A stretch of 64,000 bases of DNA from Thermoplasmatales archaeon SW_10_69_26 (GTDB lineage: Archaea > Thermoplasmatota > SW-10-69-26): NCBI GenBank assembly GCA_003009755.1, contig PXUB01000025.1, positions 3,275-67,274 of the forward strand, read 5' to 3'. Below are positions 51,581-61,071 of the stretch, in pieces (within the stretch, counting starts at the first letter, position 1; the number at the start of each line of letters is the position of its first letter). Below the pieces are notes generated by a model that had not been told where the DNA came from, ran no database searches, and saw only the letters and a list, made by a program, of their open reading frames with translations. A program made the translations under genes and the position numbers.

Positions 51581-52921
51581 ATGCGAGTTGCCGTCGGTCT
51601 CGCTTTGGTCCTGCTCGCGCCCGGGTTCGCCGGTTGCGTCGGGACGACGAGCGAGGAGGGGATCGATGCCGCCAGCCAGGACGCCGTGAACGCCTCCGAC
51701 GAGCTCGAGGACGTCCAGGAGGCGCTGGACGCCGGCGAGCCCTCGGCCAACGTCGACGTGCTCGGCGCGTGGAAGAACGGCGTGAGCGAGGAGGCCGACC
51801 CCCACCAGGACAAGATCTTCGTGGACCGGGGCGACAAGGTCGCGATCCTCGACGTCTCCAAGAAGGACGACCCCGAGAAGGTCGGCGAGATCGCCGACCT
51901 GCCGACGGCGCTCGACGTCAAGGTCAGCGACGACGGCAACTACGCCTTCATCGGAGACGACACGTCCGGCAGCACGGAGGCGACCGGCGGCACCGGGCCC
52001 TTCACCGGTGGCGTCTACGTGTTCGACGTCTCCGATCCGCGCTCGCCCGAACGCGTCGCCTACGCCCCCGTCGGCGCCGACCGCGGCCCCCACATGGTGT
52101 ACTACCAGCAGACCGGGGACGGGCGAGAGCTGGTGTTCTCCGCCAGCGGCAACGACGTGACGATCCACGAGTTCGACCGGGACGCCGACGAGCTCGAGGA
52201 GCTGGCCAGCTACGAGCCCGGTCAGCTCGCCCAGGACCGCGACCCCAACCGCGTGGGGGCGCTGTACAACCCGCAGGCCTGGCTGCACGACATGTTCGTC
52301 ATGGAGGAAGAGGACGGCACGCTCATGATGTACGTGGCCGCCTGGGACGCCGGCTTGCACATCGTCGACGTGACCGACCCCGGCTCGCCCGAGCAGCTGG
52401 GCACCTGGAGCGACTTCGGCGACGACGAGGCCGGCAACCTGCACACAGTCGCCACCGACTGGATCGGCGACCGCCGGATCACCGTCGGATCGGTCGAGGT
52501 CGGCTTCGCCGTCGTGGGCGGCACGCTTTACGCCACCGGCGACGAGAAGTCCGTCACGTACGTCTGGGACACGACCGATCCCGACCAGCCCGAGCTGCTC
52601 GGCACGTGGACCAACCCGGTCGATCCGACGAGCGGGCGCGACTACGCGCCCGACGAGGAGATCTCGAGCACGCACAACCTCCAGCTCGAGAACGGGCGCA
52701 TCTACCAGGCTCACTACGACCTGGGGGTTTGGGTGATCGACGTCTCCACGCCCGCCCACCAGTCCGACCCGGCCACGGTCGGCTACCATTACACGGACGA
52801 GATGGGCACCTGGGACGTCGTGCTCAACGACGGCGTGATGTACACGAGCGGCGACGTGGGCGTGAAGGCGCTGACGTTCGCCCTCGACGAGCCCGGCAAC
52901 GGTCTGTTCAGCCGGGCCTGA
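51581..52921 (+). CDS. LVIVD-repeat lipoprotein (beta-propeller)
   Basis: 446 residues. Signal with lipobox RVAVGLALVLLAPGFAGCV (Cys19), a short acidic helix, then a propeller of LVIVD-type blades: GDKVAILDVSKKDDPEKVGE, GGVYVFDVSDPRSPERVAYA, AGLHIVDVTDPGSPEQLGTW, YVWDTTDPDQPELLGTWTNP, LGVWVIDVSTPAHQSDPATV. The C-terminal blade carries HYTDEMGTWDVVLNDGVMYT. Surface protein common in archaea; role unknown. TTATG at 51551-51555 lies 28 nt before the ATG. It runs tail to tail with the next gene (3 nt). Confidence 0.88.
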   Translation: MRVAVGLALVLLAPGFAGCVGTTSEEGIDAASQDAVNASDELEDVQEALDAGEPSANVDVLGAWKNGVSEEADPHQDKIFVDRGDKVAILDVSKKDDPEKVGEIADLPTALDVKVSDDGNYAFIGDDTSGSTEATGGTGPFTGGVYVFDVSDPRSPERVAYAPVGADRGPHMVYYQQTGDGRELVFSASGNDVTIHEFDRDADELEELASYEPGQLAQDRDPNRVGALYNPQAWLHDMFVMEEEDGTLMMYVAAWDAGLHIVDVTDPGSPEQLGTWSDFGDDEAGNLHTVATDWIGDRRITVGSVEVGFAVVGGTLYATGDEKSVTYVWDTTDPDQPELLGTWTNPVDPTSGRDYAPDEEISSTHNLQLENGRIYQAHYDLGVWVIDVSTPAHQSDPATVGYHYTDEMGTWDVVLNDGVMYTSGDVGVKALTFALDEPGNGLFSRA

Positions 52922-52924
52922 TGC

Positions 52925-54967
52925 TCACGTGGGCCGGCGGAGGACCGCGGCCCCCGCGAGCGCAGCGGCGAGCACCGCCAGGCCAGCCGCGGGGGTGTCC
53001 TGCGTGTCGTCCCCGTCGGTCGTGTTGGCCGTCGTGTTGTCCGAGGGTTCGGGGTCCCCGTCCGTCTGCGGCGTCGGATCGTCGGCGTCCCGCGGGTCCG
53101 AGCCTTGCTCGCACTCGATCCCGTTCGGGATGCCGTCCCCGTCGTCGTCCGTGGTCGGGGTCGAGCTCGCCTCGTAGGGGTCCGAGCACTGCTCGAGCTC
53201 GACGTCGGTGGCGAGGCCGTCGCCGTCGGGGTCGCCCCACTCGTTGGGCGTGTGGGGTTGGGGATCGCGGGCGTCGGGCACGCCGTCGTCGTCGCTGTCG
53301 AGCACGACCTCGACCGAGACGGGTTCGCTCCAGTTGCCGGTGGCGTGGCTGTTCGAGGCGCGGACACGGAAGAAGTACGTGCCGTCTCCGTCGACGCGCA
53401 CCGTCTCGTTCGCGTCGCTGCCGGCCTCGATGATCTGGGTCGCGTTCGTGGACTCGCCGCGCCGCTGTTGCTCGATCTGGTAGACGATCGGACCCTCGAC
53501 AGGGGCCCAGTTGATCGTGAACAGGCCGTCGCTGTCGCGGTTGGTGCCCTCGAGGCCGGTGGGGGCTTGGATCTCGGGCGTGTCGGGTTGGAAGGCGTCG
53601 GTGTTCACGAGGAACGGGAACCGGGTGCTGGCCTCGCCGGCGGGCCCGGAGGCGTTGACGACGAGGTGGTGGCGGCCGTCCTCGACGTCGCTGGTGTTGA
53701 CGGTGAGCTTCCACCAGGGCCCGCTGGGAGCGGCCTGCTGGACGGAGCCGTTGGCTTCCACGTGGCCGGTGACGTCGCTGGCGGGGTCCGCGCTGCGGTC
53801 GAGCACGCCGACGAGGAACCGTTGGTCGGTGCCCGGCTGAGCCAGCCGTCCCGGCTTGGGATCGAGCACGCGCACCAGCGGACCCTCTCCCGGTGTGACC
53901 TCGACGACCGTGCCGTTGTGGCCGACGGCCAGCGCACGGGAGCCGTCGTGGGCGAACGCGCACCCCAGCAGGTCGGGTCCCTGGTGGACGAGCGGGGCCC
54001 ACATGCGGTCGTCGGCGTACCCGAGCACGTCCTGCTCGAGCCCGGTCACGAGCGCGTACTCGCCCTCGGGGTGCCAGTCGATGCAGGTCGCTGGGCCGGC
54101 GGGTTTGCCCGCGCCCATGTACCGGTAGCTGTGGTCGTGGCACTCCGAGCGGTTCTCGTGGTCGTGGCAGTCCAGCCGGTCGGCCGACCACGTCATGAAG
54201 CTGGCGCCGGGACCGTCGCGGCCGGCGAACGTGGCGAAGGTGCCGTTGGGGGCGAACGAGATCGCGTTGAGGAGGGCGTCGCCGCGCTGGAAGCGCCCGT
54301 AGATGGCGACGTTGTCCTCTCGCGTCATCTCGGCGTAGCCGTTCGTGCGCCAGACGGTGCCCAGCACGGCGTCGTCCTCGCGCTGGACGGCGGCCTCGAC
54401 GAGCGCGTAGTCGGAGGCGGGGTTGAAGTCGATCGAGCGGAAGAAGGCGCCCTCGCCGCTGTGCACGACCTCGAGCGAGCCGTTGGCGTCGACGCGCAGC
54501 AGGCTGGATCCGCTGACGAGCGCGAAGCTGTCGTCGGAGCTGAACGAGGTGCCGAGGCCGTAGAAGGTCAGGTTGCGGTCGTCGTCGGCGAAGCGGCTTT
54601 CCTCCCACACGTCGCGGTAGTCGCCGGGTTGGCCGTACAGGATCGTGTCGCGCAGCCCGACGACGACCTGGGTGCCATCCGAACGGACGTCGACGTCGAC
54701 CAGAGCCGGCCCGGACCGGTTGTAGACCTCCTCGAGACCGGTCCCGGGCGTCCACTCGGCGATCAGGCTGTGCGTGGTGTCACCGTCCTCCCAGGCGCCG
54801 ACGAGCGTGGCCTGCGTCTGGTTGGGATGGAAGGCGACCGATCGCCAGGTGACCGAGTCGCCGGTGTCGCTTCGTTGCACCTCGTCGTCGGGCGAGGGCG
54901 CCTGATGGAAGGCGGCCGCCGTCGGGACGAGCAGGAGGAACAGCACGAACAGCGCGAACGCCCGCAC
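52925..54967 (-). CDS. Secreted propeller-FN3-TSP3 surface protein with PGF-CTERM-like anchor
   Basis: 680 residues from GTG at 54967 (signal MRAFALFVLFLLLVPTAAAF; TTAAGG box about 27 nt upstream). Domains in order: a WD40-like propeller (WRSVAFHPNQTQATLVGAWE, RSIDFNPASDYALVEAAVQR, TCIDWHPEGEYALVTGLEQD, LLGCAFAHDGSRALAVGHNG), a DHxxxxDH-like stretch CHDHENRSECHDHSY with several His and Cys, a fibronectin III domain (INWAPVEGPIVYQIEQQRRG), acidic TSP3-like calcium repeats (DSDDDGVPDARDPQ, DPDGDGLATDVELEQ, DDDGDGIPNGIECEQ), and a C-terminal tripartite end (DTPAAGLAVLAAALAGAAVL then RRPT) like archaeosortase PGF-CTERM signals. Confidence 0.85.
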   Translation of the reverse strand: MRAFALFVLFLLLVPTAAAFHQAPSPDDEVQRSDTGDSVTWRSVAFHPNQTQATLVGAWEDGDTTHSLIAEWTPGTGLEEVYNRSGPALVDVDVRSDGTQVVVGLRDTILYGQPGDYRDVWEESRFADDDRNLTFYGLGTSFSSDDSFALVSGSSLLRVDANGSLEVVHSGEGAFFRSIDFNPASDYALVEAAVQREDDAVLGTVWRTNGYAEMTREDNVAIYGRFQRGDALLNAISFAPNGTFATFAGRDGPGASFMTWSADRLDCHDHENRSECHDHSYRYMGAGKPAGPATCIDWHPEGEYALVTGLEQDVLGYADDRMWAPLVHQGPDLLGCAFAHDGSRALAVGHNGTVVEVTPGEGPLVRVLDPKPGRLAQPGTDQRFLVGVLDRSADPASDVTGHVEANGSVQQAAPSGPWWKLTVNTSDVEDGRHHLVVNASGPAGEASTRFPFLVNTDAFQPDTPEIQAPTGLEGTNRDSDGLFTINWAPVEGPIVYQIEQQRRGESTNATQIIEAGSDANETVRVDGDGTYFFRVRASNSHATGNWSEPVSVEVVLDSDDDGVPDARDPQPHTPNEWGDPDGDGLATDVELEQCSDPYEASSTPTTDDDGDGIPNGIECEQGSDPRDADDPTPQTDGDPEPSDNTTANTTDGDDTQDTPAAGLAVLAAALAGAAVLRRPT

Positions 54968-55374
54968 GAGCCCGTCAGGGCGACCGCCGGGAGTTAAGGC
55001 TTGCGGAGAGGGCGCACAGCCGGTCGAGAAGGGAACAGCGGGGAAGAGGGCCAGAGCCCTCACACAGAGACCCAAAGGCACGGAGGAGAGGGAAGGCCAG
55101 GATGGGACGAAGGAGGCGGTCGGCGGTGCGCGTGGGCGGGTCGGCTGGCGAGTTCCTTCGGGAAGGTGTCGAGGGAGGTGGGCAGCGATCGCAGAGGTGG
55201 GCCGCTGGGCCGAGCAACCCCGTGCTTGTTCGTCCGCGACCGACCCGCCTCCGGTGGCCGACCAGATTCGGTCGCTCGGCTTCCTTTGCCCTTCCCTGCC
55301 TTGCGGCGCTCACGCTGACCCCCTGCCGTCTCCTCTGTGAACGTTTATGAACGGGAAGGGGGCTCGCCGCGTCG
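54968..55374. other. Intergenic region upstream of valS
   Basis: About 407 bases without a convincing gene. It holds the promoter of the surface protein (TTAAGG near 54991) on the left and that of valS (TTTATGA at 55344-55350, 28 nt before the ATG) on the right. Words like CACAGAGACCCAAAGGCACGG (first 20 shown in part, 55061-55080) recall common intergenic repeats. Frames are Arg-rich noise. Confidence 0.45.
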
Positions 55375-57780
55375 ATGCCCCAGCGCTCGCCGCAGATCGA
55401 GGAGAAAGCTTGGGACGTCGACCTGGAGGAGGACGTCCTGGCGGATCTTCGCGACGAGCCCGTCGACCACGTCGACCCCACGCAAGCCCCGGCCGAGTCG
55501 GTGTTCGTCATCGACACGCCCCCGCCGTACCCGAGCGGGACCTGGCACATCGGCGCGGTCGCCCAGTACAGCCTGATCGACGTGATCGCTCGCAGCAAGC
55601 GGATGAGCGGCGAGCGCGTCCTGTTCCCCTGGGGACTGGACCGCAACGGGATCAACATCGAGCAGGTCGTCGAGGAGGAGTCCGGCAAGCCCCTGCAGGA
55701 GTGGGACCGGGCCGAGTTCGTCGACGAGTGCCGCGATGCGATCCAGGAGAACAGCGAGAGCCTCGAGCGGACGGCGAAGCGCATCGCGATGAGCTGCAAC
55801 TTCGAGGACACCTACCGCACCGACGACCCCGAGTACCGCGCCCTGACGCAGAAGGGCTTCATCCAGCTGTGGAAGGACGGCGCGATCACCGAGGACCTGC
55901 GCCCGAACAACTACGATCCCGAGCTGGGGACCACGATCGCCGACGCCGAGGTGTTCTACGAGGAGCGCGAGACCGATCTCGTCCACGTCAAGTGGACCGT
56001 GAAGGAGTCCCAGGAGGAGATCGTGATCGCGACGACGCGGCCCGAGCTCATCTGCGCCTGCCAGGCCGTGATCGTCAACCCCGACGACGAGCGCTACCAG
56101 CACCTCGTCGGCAAGCACGCCGAGCTGCCGCTGTACGACCGCACGGTCGAGATCCGCGAGCACCCCCACGTCGACCCCGAGTTCGGGACCGGCACGATGA
56201 TGGTGTGCTCCTACGGGGACCAGGCCGACGTGCGCCTGTTCCGCGAGCTGGATCTGGATCCGATCAAGGCGATCGACCAGACCGGCGAGATGACGGAGGC
56301 CGCCGGACCCTACGCCGGGCTCGCCGTCGAGGACGCCCGCGAGAAGATCAAGGAGGATCTCACCTCCAAGGACCTCGTCGCGGAGACCGAGCGCGTCGAG
56401 CAGCAGTTCCCGATCAGCGAGCGCTCCGACGCCGCCGTCGAGATCGTGCCGATCGAGGAGTGGTACGTCTCGCAGACCGACGTCAAGGACGAGATGCGGC
56501 GCATCGCCGAGGAGATGGACTTCCATCCCGACAAGCACCGCCAGCTGCTGCTGGACTGGATCGACACCGTGTCCATCGACTGGCCGGTGTCCCGGCGCCG
56601 CTACTACCACACCGAGATCCCGATCTGGTACCTCGAGGACGAGGACGGCGAGGCCGACTACGTCGTCGTCCCGCCCGAGGGCCCCTACTACAAGCCCTGG
56701 CAGGAGGACCCGCCCGAGGACAGCATGGTGTACGACCGGGAGACGCGCGAGAAGCGCGGTCGCCTGGACGCCTTCCTCGAGGAGTACGACGGGTTGACGG
56801 TGCGCGGCGAGGAGAAGGTGTTCGACACCTGGATGGACTCCAGCCAGTCGAACCTCTTCATCACCGGCTGGCACGAGGACGAGGCGGCCGGCTTCTTCAA
56901 GGAGAACTTCCCCGTGGCCCTGCGCCCGCAGGGTCGCGACATCGTCCGCACCTGGCTGTACTACACGGCGCTCAAGTCCCACCTTCTCGAGGACGACCAG
57001 CCGTTCGAGAACGTCTGGATCACCGGCCTCGGCATGGACGAGCACGGGCGCAAGATGAGCAAGTCGCTGGGGAACGTGATCGAGCCCAGCGAGGTGCTCG
57101 ACGAGTACGGCGCCGACGCCTTCCGGTTCTGGATCGCCAGCGAGTGCACGATCGGTGACGACTACCGTGTCCGAGAGGAGAAGATCGAGGGCGCGCGCAA
57201 GTTCATCACCAAGCTGTACAACGTCGCCCGGTTCCTGTCGATGTTCGAGCCGCCCGAGGAGCCGGCCGATCCGGCCACGCACGACGTCAACGCCTGGATC
57301 CGTGCCGAGTTCAACGAGACGCGCGACACTTGCCTGGAGGGCTACGAGGAGTTCGACCCCTTCGAGCCGGCGAACGCGATCCGCGACTTCGTCTGGAACC
57401 TCTTCGCGCCCCACTACATGGAGATGGTCAAGTCCCGCGCCTACGACGACGACTGGGACACGATCCGCACCCTCCAATCCGTCGTCAAGGGTACGATCGA
57501 GCTGCTGGCTCCCATCGCCCCGATCGTCACCTACCAGCTGTACCGCGAGCTCTACGGCGAGAACGTGCACGAGCAGTCCTTCCCCGACCCGCTCGAAACG
57601 GCCGACCCCGGGCTGGCGGATCTGACCGAGACGGTCACCGAGTTCAACAGCGACGTGTGGAGCGAGAAGAAGGAGATGGGCATCTCGCTGGGCTCCTCGA
57701 TCGAGGGCGTGACCGTGCCGGACGAGCTGGCTCCCTTCGAGCCCGATCTCGTCGACATGCACGGCCTCGAGGACGCCTGA
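55375..57780 (+). CDS. valS: Valyl-tRNA synthetase
   Basis: 801 residues, archaeal-type class I synthetase. Seen: the HIGH-type motif in PPPYPSGTWHIGA at about 49-61, editing domain (IATTRPELICACQAVIVNPD, GTGTMMVCSYGDQADV), catalytic core VSRRRYYHTEIPIWYLED, FDTWMDSSQSN, GRDIVRTWLYYTAL, the KMSKS motif in GRKMSKSLGNVIEPSE near 558, and the anticodon-binding domain. It lacks the bacterial C-terminal tRNA-binding coiled coil, as usual in archaea. Leaderless-type promoter; followed at 12 nt by a membrane protein gene, probably one operon with the aminopeptidase. Confidence 0.96.
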   Translation: MPQRSPQIEEKAWDVDLEEDVLADLRDEPVDHVDPTQAPAESVFVIDTPPPYPSGTWHIGAVAQYSLIDVIARSKRMSGERVLFPWGLDRNGINIEQVVEEESGKPLQEWDRAEFVDECRDAIQENSESLERTAKRIAMSCNFEDTYRTDDPEYRALTQKGFIQLWKDGAITEDLRPNNYDPELGTTIADAEVFYEERETDLVHVKWTVKESQEEIVIATTRPELICACQAVIVNPDDERYQHLVGKHAELPLYDRTVEIREHPHVDPEFGTGTMMVCSYGDQADVRLFRELDLDPIKAIDQTGEMTEAAGPYAGLAVEDAREKIKEDLTSKDLVAETERVEQQFPISERSDAAVEIVPIEEWYVSQTDVKDEMRRIAEEMDFHPDKHRQLLLDWIDTVSIDWPVSRRRYYHTEIPIWYLEDEDGEADYVVVPPEGPYYKPWQEDPPEDSMVYDRETREKRGRLDAFLEEYDGLTVRGEEKVFDTWMDSSQSNLFITGWHEDEAAGFFKENFPVALRPQGRDIVRTWLYYTALKSHLLEDDQPFENVWITGLGMDEHGRKMSKSLGNVIEPSEVLDEYGADAFRFWIASECTIGDDYRVREEKIEGARKFITKLYNVARFLSMFEPPEEPADPATHDVNAWIRAEFNETRDTCLEGYEEFDPFEPANAIRDFVWNLFAPHYMEMVKSRAYDDDWDTIRTLQSVVKGTIELLAPIAPIVTYQLYRELYGENVHEQSFPDPLETADPGLADLTETVTEFNSDVWSEKKEMGISLGSSIEGVTVPDELAPFEPDLVDMHGLEDA

Positions 57781-57792
57781 GGGGGACCCACG

Positions 57793-58410
57793 ATGACGGA
57801 AGCGCTGCGATCGGCGACACGCTGGATGGCCGCGGCCACCGCCATCGCCGCCGTCGCCTTCGGCTTGCTCACCGCCGGCCAGCTCGACCTCGCGACGTAC
57901 GCGGGCCTGGCGGGCGCCCTCCTGTACGCGCTCGCCGGTCTCCGCATCGATCGCGCACTGGCGGACCGGGACGCCGGGGACCGCATCGACTACCCGTTCC
58001 CCCTCGGCCAGCGCGGCCGTCGGCTCGCTTGGACGGCGCTCGTGGCGGCCATCGGCATCGCCGGCTTCACGTTCGCTGCCCCCGTGTCGGTCGCTCTCCT
58101 CGGGGATCTGGGCCTGATCCTGGCCGGCGCCGGGGCCCTGCTGGCGCCGCCGATGGTGGTCATGGTCGCGATCTGGACCGCCGACGGGCTCTCCCTGCGC
58201 AGCGGTCACGAGGCCCCAGGCGACCCACTGATCGGGGCGGCCGGCGCGCTCGCGCTGGCGCTCGTGTTGGCCGTGGTCACCGCCACCACCCAGTTCCAGG
58301 CCAGCTTCGTGCTGCTGGCGGCTTTCGGCGGTCTCGTGCCGGCCCTGTTCACGCTGTGGAGCCTGATCCGGCTCGACCAGGCGCTGGCCACCCTTGTCCC
58401 CTCAGCTTAA
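57793..58410 (+). CDS. Membrane protein with six helices, unknown
   Basis: 205 residues. Helices include WMAAATAIAAVAFGLLTAGQ, YAGLAGALLYALAGLRI, RLAWTALVAAIGIAGFTFAA, LGLILAGAGALLAPPMVVMV, IGAAGALALALVLAVVTATT and FVLLAAFGGLVPALFTLWSL. No conserved polar motif I recognise. Follows valS by 12 nt with GAGGGGGA as ribosome binding site and ends next to the aminopeptidase gene. Confidence 0.7.
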   Translation: MTEALRSATRWMAAATAIAAVAFGLLTAGQLDLATYAGLAGALLYALAGLRIDRALADRDAGDRIDYPFPLGQRGRRLAWTALVAAIGIAGFTFAAPVSVALLGDLGLILAGAGALLAPPMVVMVAIWTADGLSLRSGHEAPGDPLIGAAGALALALVLAVVTATTQFQASFVLLAAFGGLVPALFTLWSLIRLDQALATLVPSA

Positions 58411-58438
58411 CCAGGCGCGAGGCGTTGGGCCCGCGACC

Positions 58439-61006
58439 GTGCCCGCCGACCACCGCCTACCCACGACCGTGCGGCCCACCCGCTACGAGCCCCACCTGGA
58501 GGTCGGGCTCGCGGCCGACACCTTCGAGGGCCGCGTCACGATCGACGTGGTGATCGAGGACCGTTGCTCGAGGATCGAGCTGCACGCCGACGGTCTCGAG
58601 GCCCAGGCGATCGAGCTCGCCACCGACGAGGCTACGATCGAGCCCGAGCTGCGCGAGCAGCCCGATGATCGCTGGATCCTCGACCTCCCGCGCACCCTCG
58701 AACCCGGCGAGGCGACGCTGTCGATCACCTACGAGGGCGAGATCGGCGACGACATGACCGGCCTGTACCGGTCGGAGGCCGGCGAGGAACGCTGCCTGGT
58801 CACCCAGTGCGAACCCTCGGACGCGCGCTCGGTGTTCCCCTGCTTCGACGAACCCACGTTCAAGGCCGAGATCGCCTGGCGGATCCGCGCCGACGAGGAT
58901 CAACAGGTGCTGGCCAACGGCTCCCTGGCCGAGACGCGCGAGCACGAGGATGGCACCGCCACGCGCGTGTTCGATGCCACGCCGCCGATCGCCAGCTACC
59001 TGGCGGCGATGGCCGTGGGCGACTTCGAGGCGAGTGACCCCGTCGACCACCACGGCGTCCCGTTCCGCGTGTGGGCGCTGACCGACGCCGAGGAGCTCGG
59101 CCAGCGAGCCCGCGACCAGGCCGCGCGGTTGACGAGCTGGTTCGAGGCGTACTTCGAGCAGCCCTACCCCTACGCGACGTACGACCAGTTGGCCGTGCCG
59201 AGCTTCAGCTTCGGCGCGATGGAGAACGTCGGCCTCGTCGTCTTCCGCAAGCCCCTGCTGTTGCTCGATCGCGAGATGTCGACCTGGGACGAGGAGAAGG
59301 CGCTGGACCGCGTCGTCGCGCACGAGCTGGCGCACATGTGGTTCGGCAACCTCGTCACGATGGCCTGGTGGGACGACTTGTGGCTCAACGAGGCCTTCGC
59401 CGAGTGGATCGCCCACGAGGCCCTCGACCAGCTCGAACCCGGTCACGAGATCTGGCACGCCTTCCGCCAGCGGACCGACCAGGCCCTGGCCACGGACGCG
59501 CTGGACAGCACGCACGCCATCTACCACCCCGTGCAGACGCCGGCCGAGGCCATGGAGATGTTCGACGCCATCACGTACGGCAAGGGATCGGCCGTGATGC
59601 GCATGCTCGAGGCCTACCTCGGGCCCGAGACCTTCCGCCAGGGCCTGGCCAGCTACATCGAGACCTTCGCCGAGGACAACGCCCGCGGCAGCCAGCTGTG
59701 GGACCACCTGGCCCAGGCCAGCGACGAACCCGTCACCGAGATCATGCGGGCCTGGGTCACCCAGCCCGGCCACCCCTGCGTGGCGATGCGGTTGGTGGAC
59801 GAGGGCGTCGTCGAGCTGACCCAACGCCACCACCGGGCGCGGCGGACGACGACGCTGCAGGCGGCCACGTGGCCGGTGCCGGTCGTGCTCCGGTGGGCCG
59901 ACCGGGCCGGCGTCCACGAGACGAGCGTGCTCCTCGAGGGCGAAAGCACCGAGATCGAGCTCGACCCCGCGGGGGAGATCGCCTGGCTGGTGGGCAACGC
60001 CGACCAGGGCGGTTTCTACCGCGTCGACCACGGCCCCGAGCTGGGTCAGCGCCTGCGCGCCAACGTCCGCGAGCTCTCGCCCGCCGAGCGGTGGGGCCTG
60101 ATCCGGGACAGCTTCTCCCTGGTCAAGGCCGGCCGCCGGTCGATGGACGACCACCTGAGGCTCGTCGACGAGACCGCCACGGGCCAGGCGCACTTCGCGT
60201 TCGTGGACGATCTCGTCGGCCACGTCCGCGAGCTCGAGCGCATGCTCGAGACCCACGGCGACGCCGAGGCGCTGGCCGGGTTCCGCTCCTGGGTGATGGC
60301 CGCCTTCGGGTCCGCGCTCGAGGAGCTGGGCACCCACGCCAAGCCCGGCGAGAAGCCGGCCCGCCGCCACCGGCGAGGCACCGTCCTGATGGCCCTCGCC
60401 GGCATCGGGGGCGACGAGGCGACCCTCGACCCCGTGCTCGAGCAAGCCGAGACCGAACGCAGCGACCCCGAGGAGATCGATCCCGAGCAGGCCCAGGTGG
60501 CCGTGCGCGTGGCCGCCCGCCACGGCGACCACGGGACCTTCGAGACGTTCCGCGAGACCTATCTGGCCCGCCGAGATACAGGGGACCCGCCCCAGCAGGT
60601 CGAAGGCTACCTCCACAGCCTTCCGCTGTTCCGCGAGGACGAGAGCCTCGAGGCCCTGCTGGGCATGGTGGCCGACGGCGAGATCCCCCAACAGTCGATC
60701 GGGCCGCTGCTGGAGACGATGCTCACGCAACCCCACGCCCAGGGGGCCGCGCTCGACCACGTCGAGGCCCACGCCCAGGACCTGCTGGAGACGACCGGGC
60801 CGGCCTGGATCGCCCGCATCGTCGAGGCGATCGGCCACGTCGGCGGCGACCGACGTCAGCAGGCCCGCGCGTTCCTCGAGGGCGAGATCGGCGAGATCGC
60901 GCCCGAGAGCACCGAGCGCGCGCTGGAACGCCTCGATCAGAGCGAGGAGCTGGCCGAGGCCGGCGTGGCCGAGGAGCTGGCCGCCTGGGCGCGCGAGCAC
61001 GCGTGA
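58439..61006 (+). CDS. M1-family aminopeptidase (tricorn-interacting factor/APN type)
   Basis: About 855 residues from GTG at 58439; an in-frame TTG at 58394 would overlap the previous gene by 17 nt and add residues not typical of the family. Seen: LPTTVRPTRYEPHLEV at the start, CEPSDARSVFPCFDEPTFKA near 120, the exopeptidase motif GAMEN near 258, the zinc site HELAHMWFGN near 294 with the third ligand in LWLNEAFAEW, Tyr in YGKGSAVMRML near 379, then ERAP1-like C-terminal helices. Trims peptides, probably downstream of the proteasome. Confidence 0.94.
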   Translation: MPADHRLPTTVRPTRYEPHLEVGLAADTFEGRVTIDVVIEDRCSRIELHADGLEAQAIELATDEATIEPELREQPDDRWILDLPRTLEPGEATLSITYEGEIGDDMTGLYRSEAGEERCLVTQCEPSDARSVFPCFDEPTFKAEIAWRIRADEDQQVLANGSLAETREHEDGTATRVFDATPPIASYLAAMAVGDFEASDPVDHHGVPFRVWALTDAEELGQRARDQAARLTSWFEAYFEQPYPYATYDQLAVPSFSFGAMENVGLVVFRKPLLLLDREMSTWDEEKALDRVVAHELAHMWFGNLVTMAWWDDLWLNEAFAEWIAHEALDQLEPGHEIWHAFRQRTDQALATDALDSTHAIYHPVQTPAEAMEMFDAITYGKGSAVMRMLEAYLGPETFRQGLASYIETFAEDNARGSQLWDHLAQASDEPVTEIMRAWVTQPGHPCVAMRLVDEGVVELTQRHHRARRTTTLQAATWPVPVVLRWADRAGVHETSVLLEGESTEIELDPAGEIAWLVGNADQGGFYRVDHGPELGQRLRANVRELSPAERWGLIRDSFSLVKAGRRSMDDHLRLVDETATGQAHFAFVDDLVGHVRELERMLETHGDAEALAGFRSWVMAAFGSALEELGTHAKPGEKPARRHRRGTVLMALAGIGGDEATLDPVLEQAETERSDPEEIDPEQAQVAVRVAARHGDHGTFETFRETYLARRDTGDPPQQVEGYLHSLPLFREDESLEALLGMVADGEIPQQSIGPLLETMLTQPHAQGAALDHVEAHAQDLLETTGPAWIARIVEAIGHVGGDRRQQARAFLEGEIGEIAPESTERALERLDQSEELAEAGVAEELAAWAREHA

Positions 61007-61071
61007 GCCGGTAGGATCGCCGGCCCCTCCCGGCGAAGGGCTTTCACGGGGTCGGCCCCTGGTCGCGGCGG

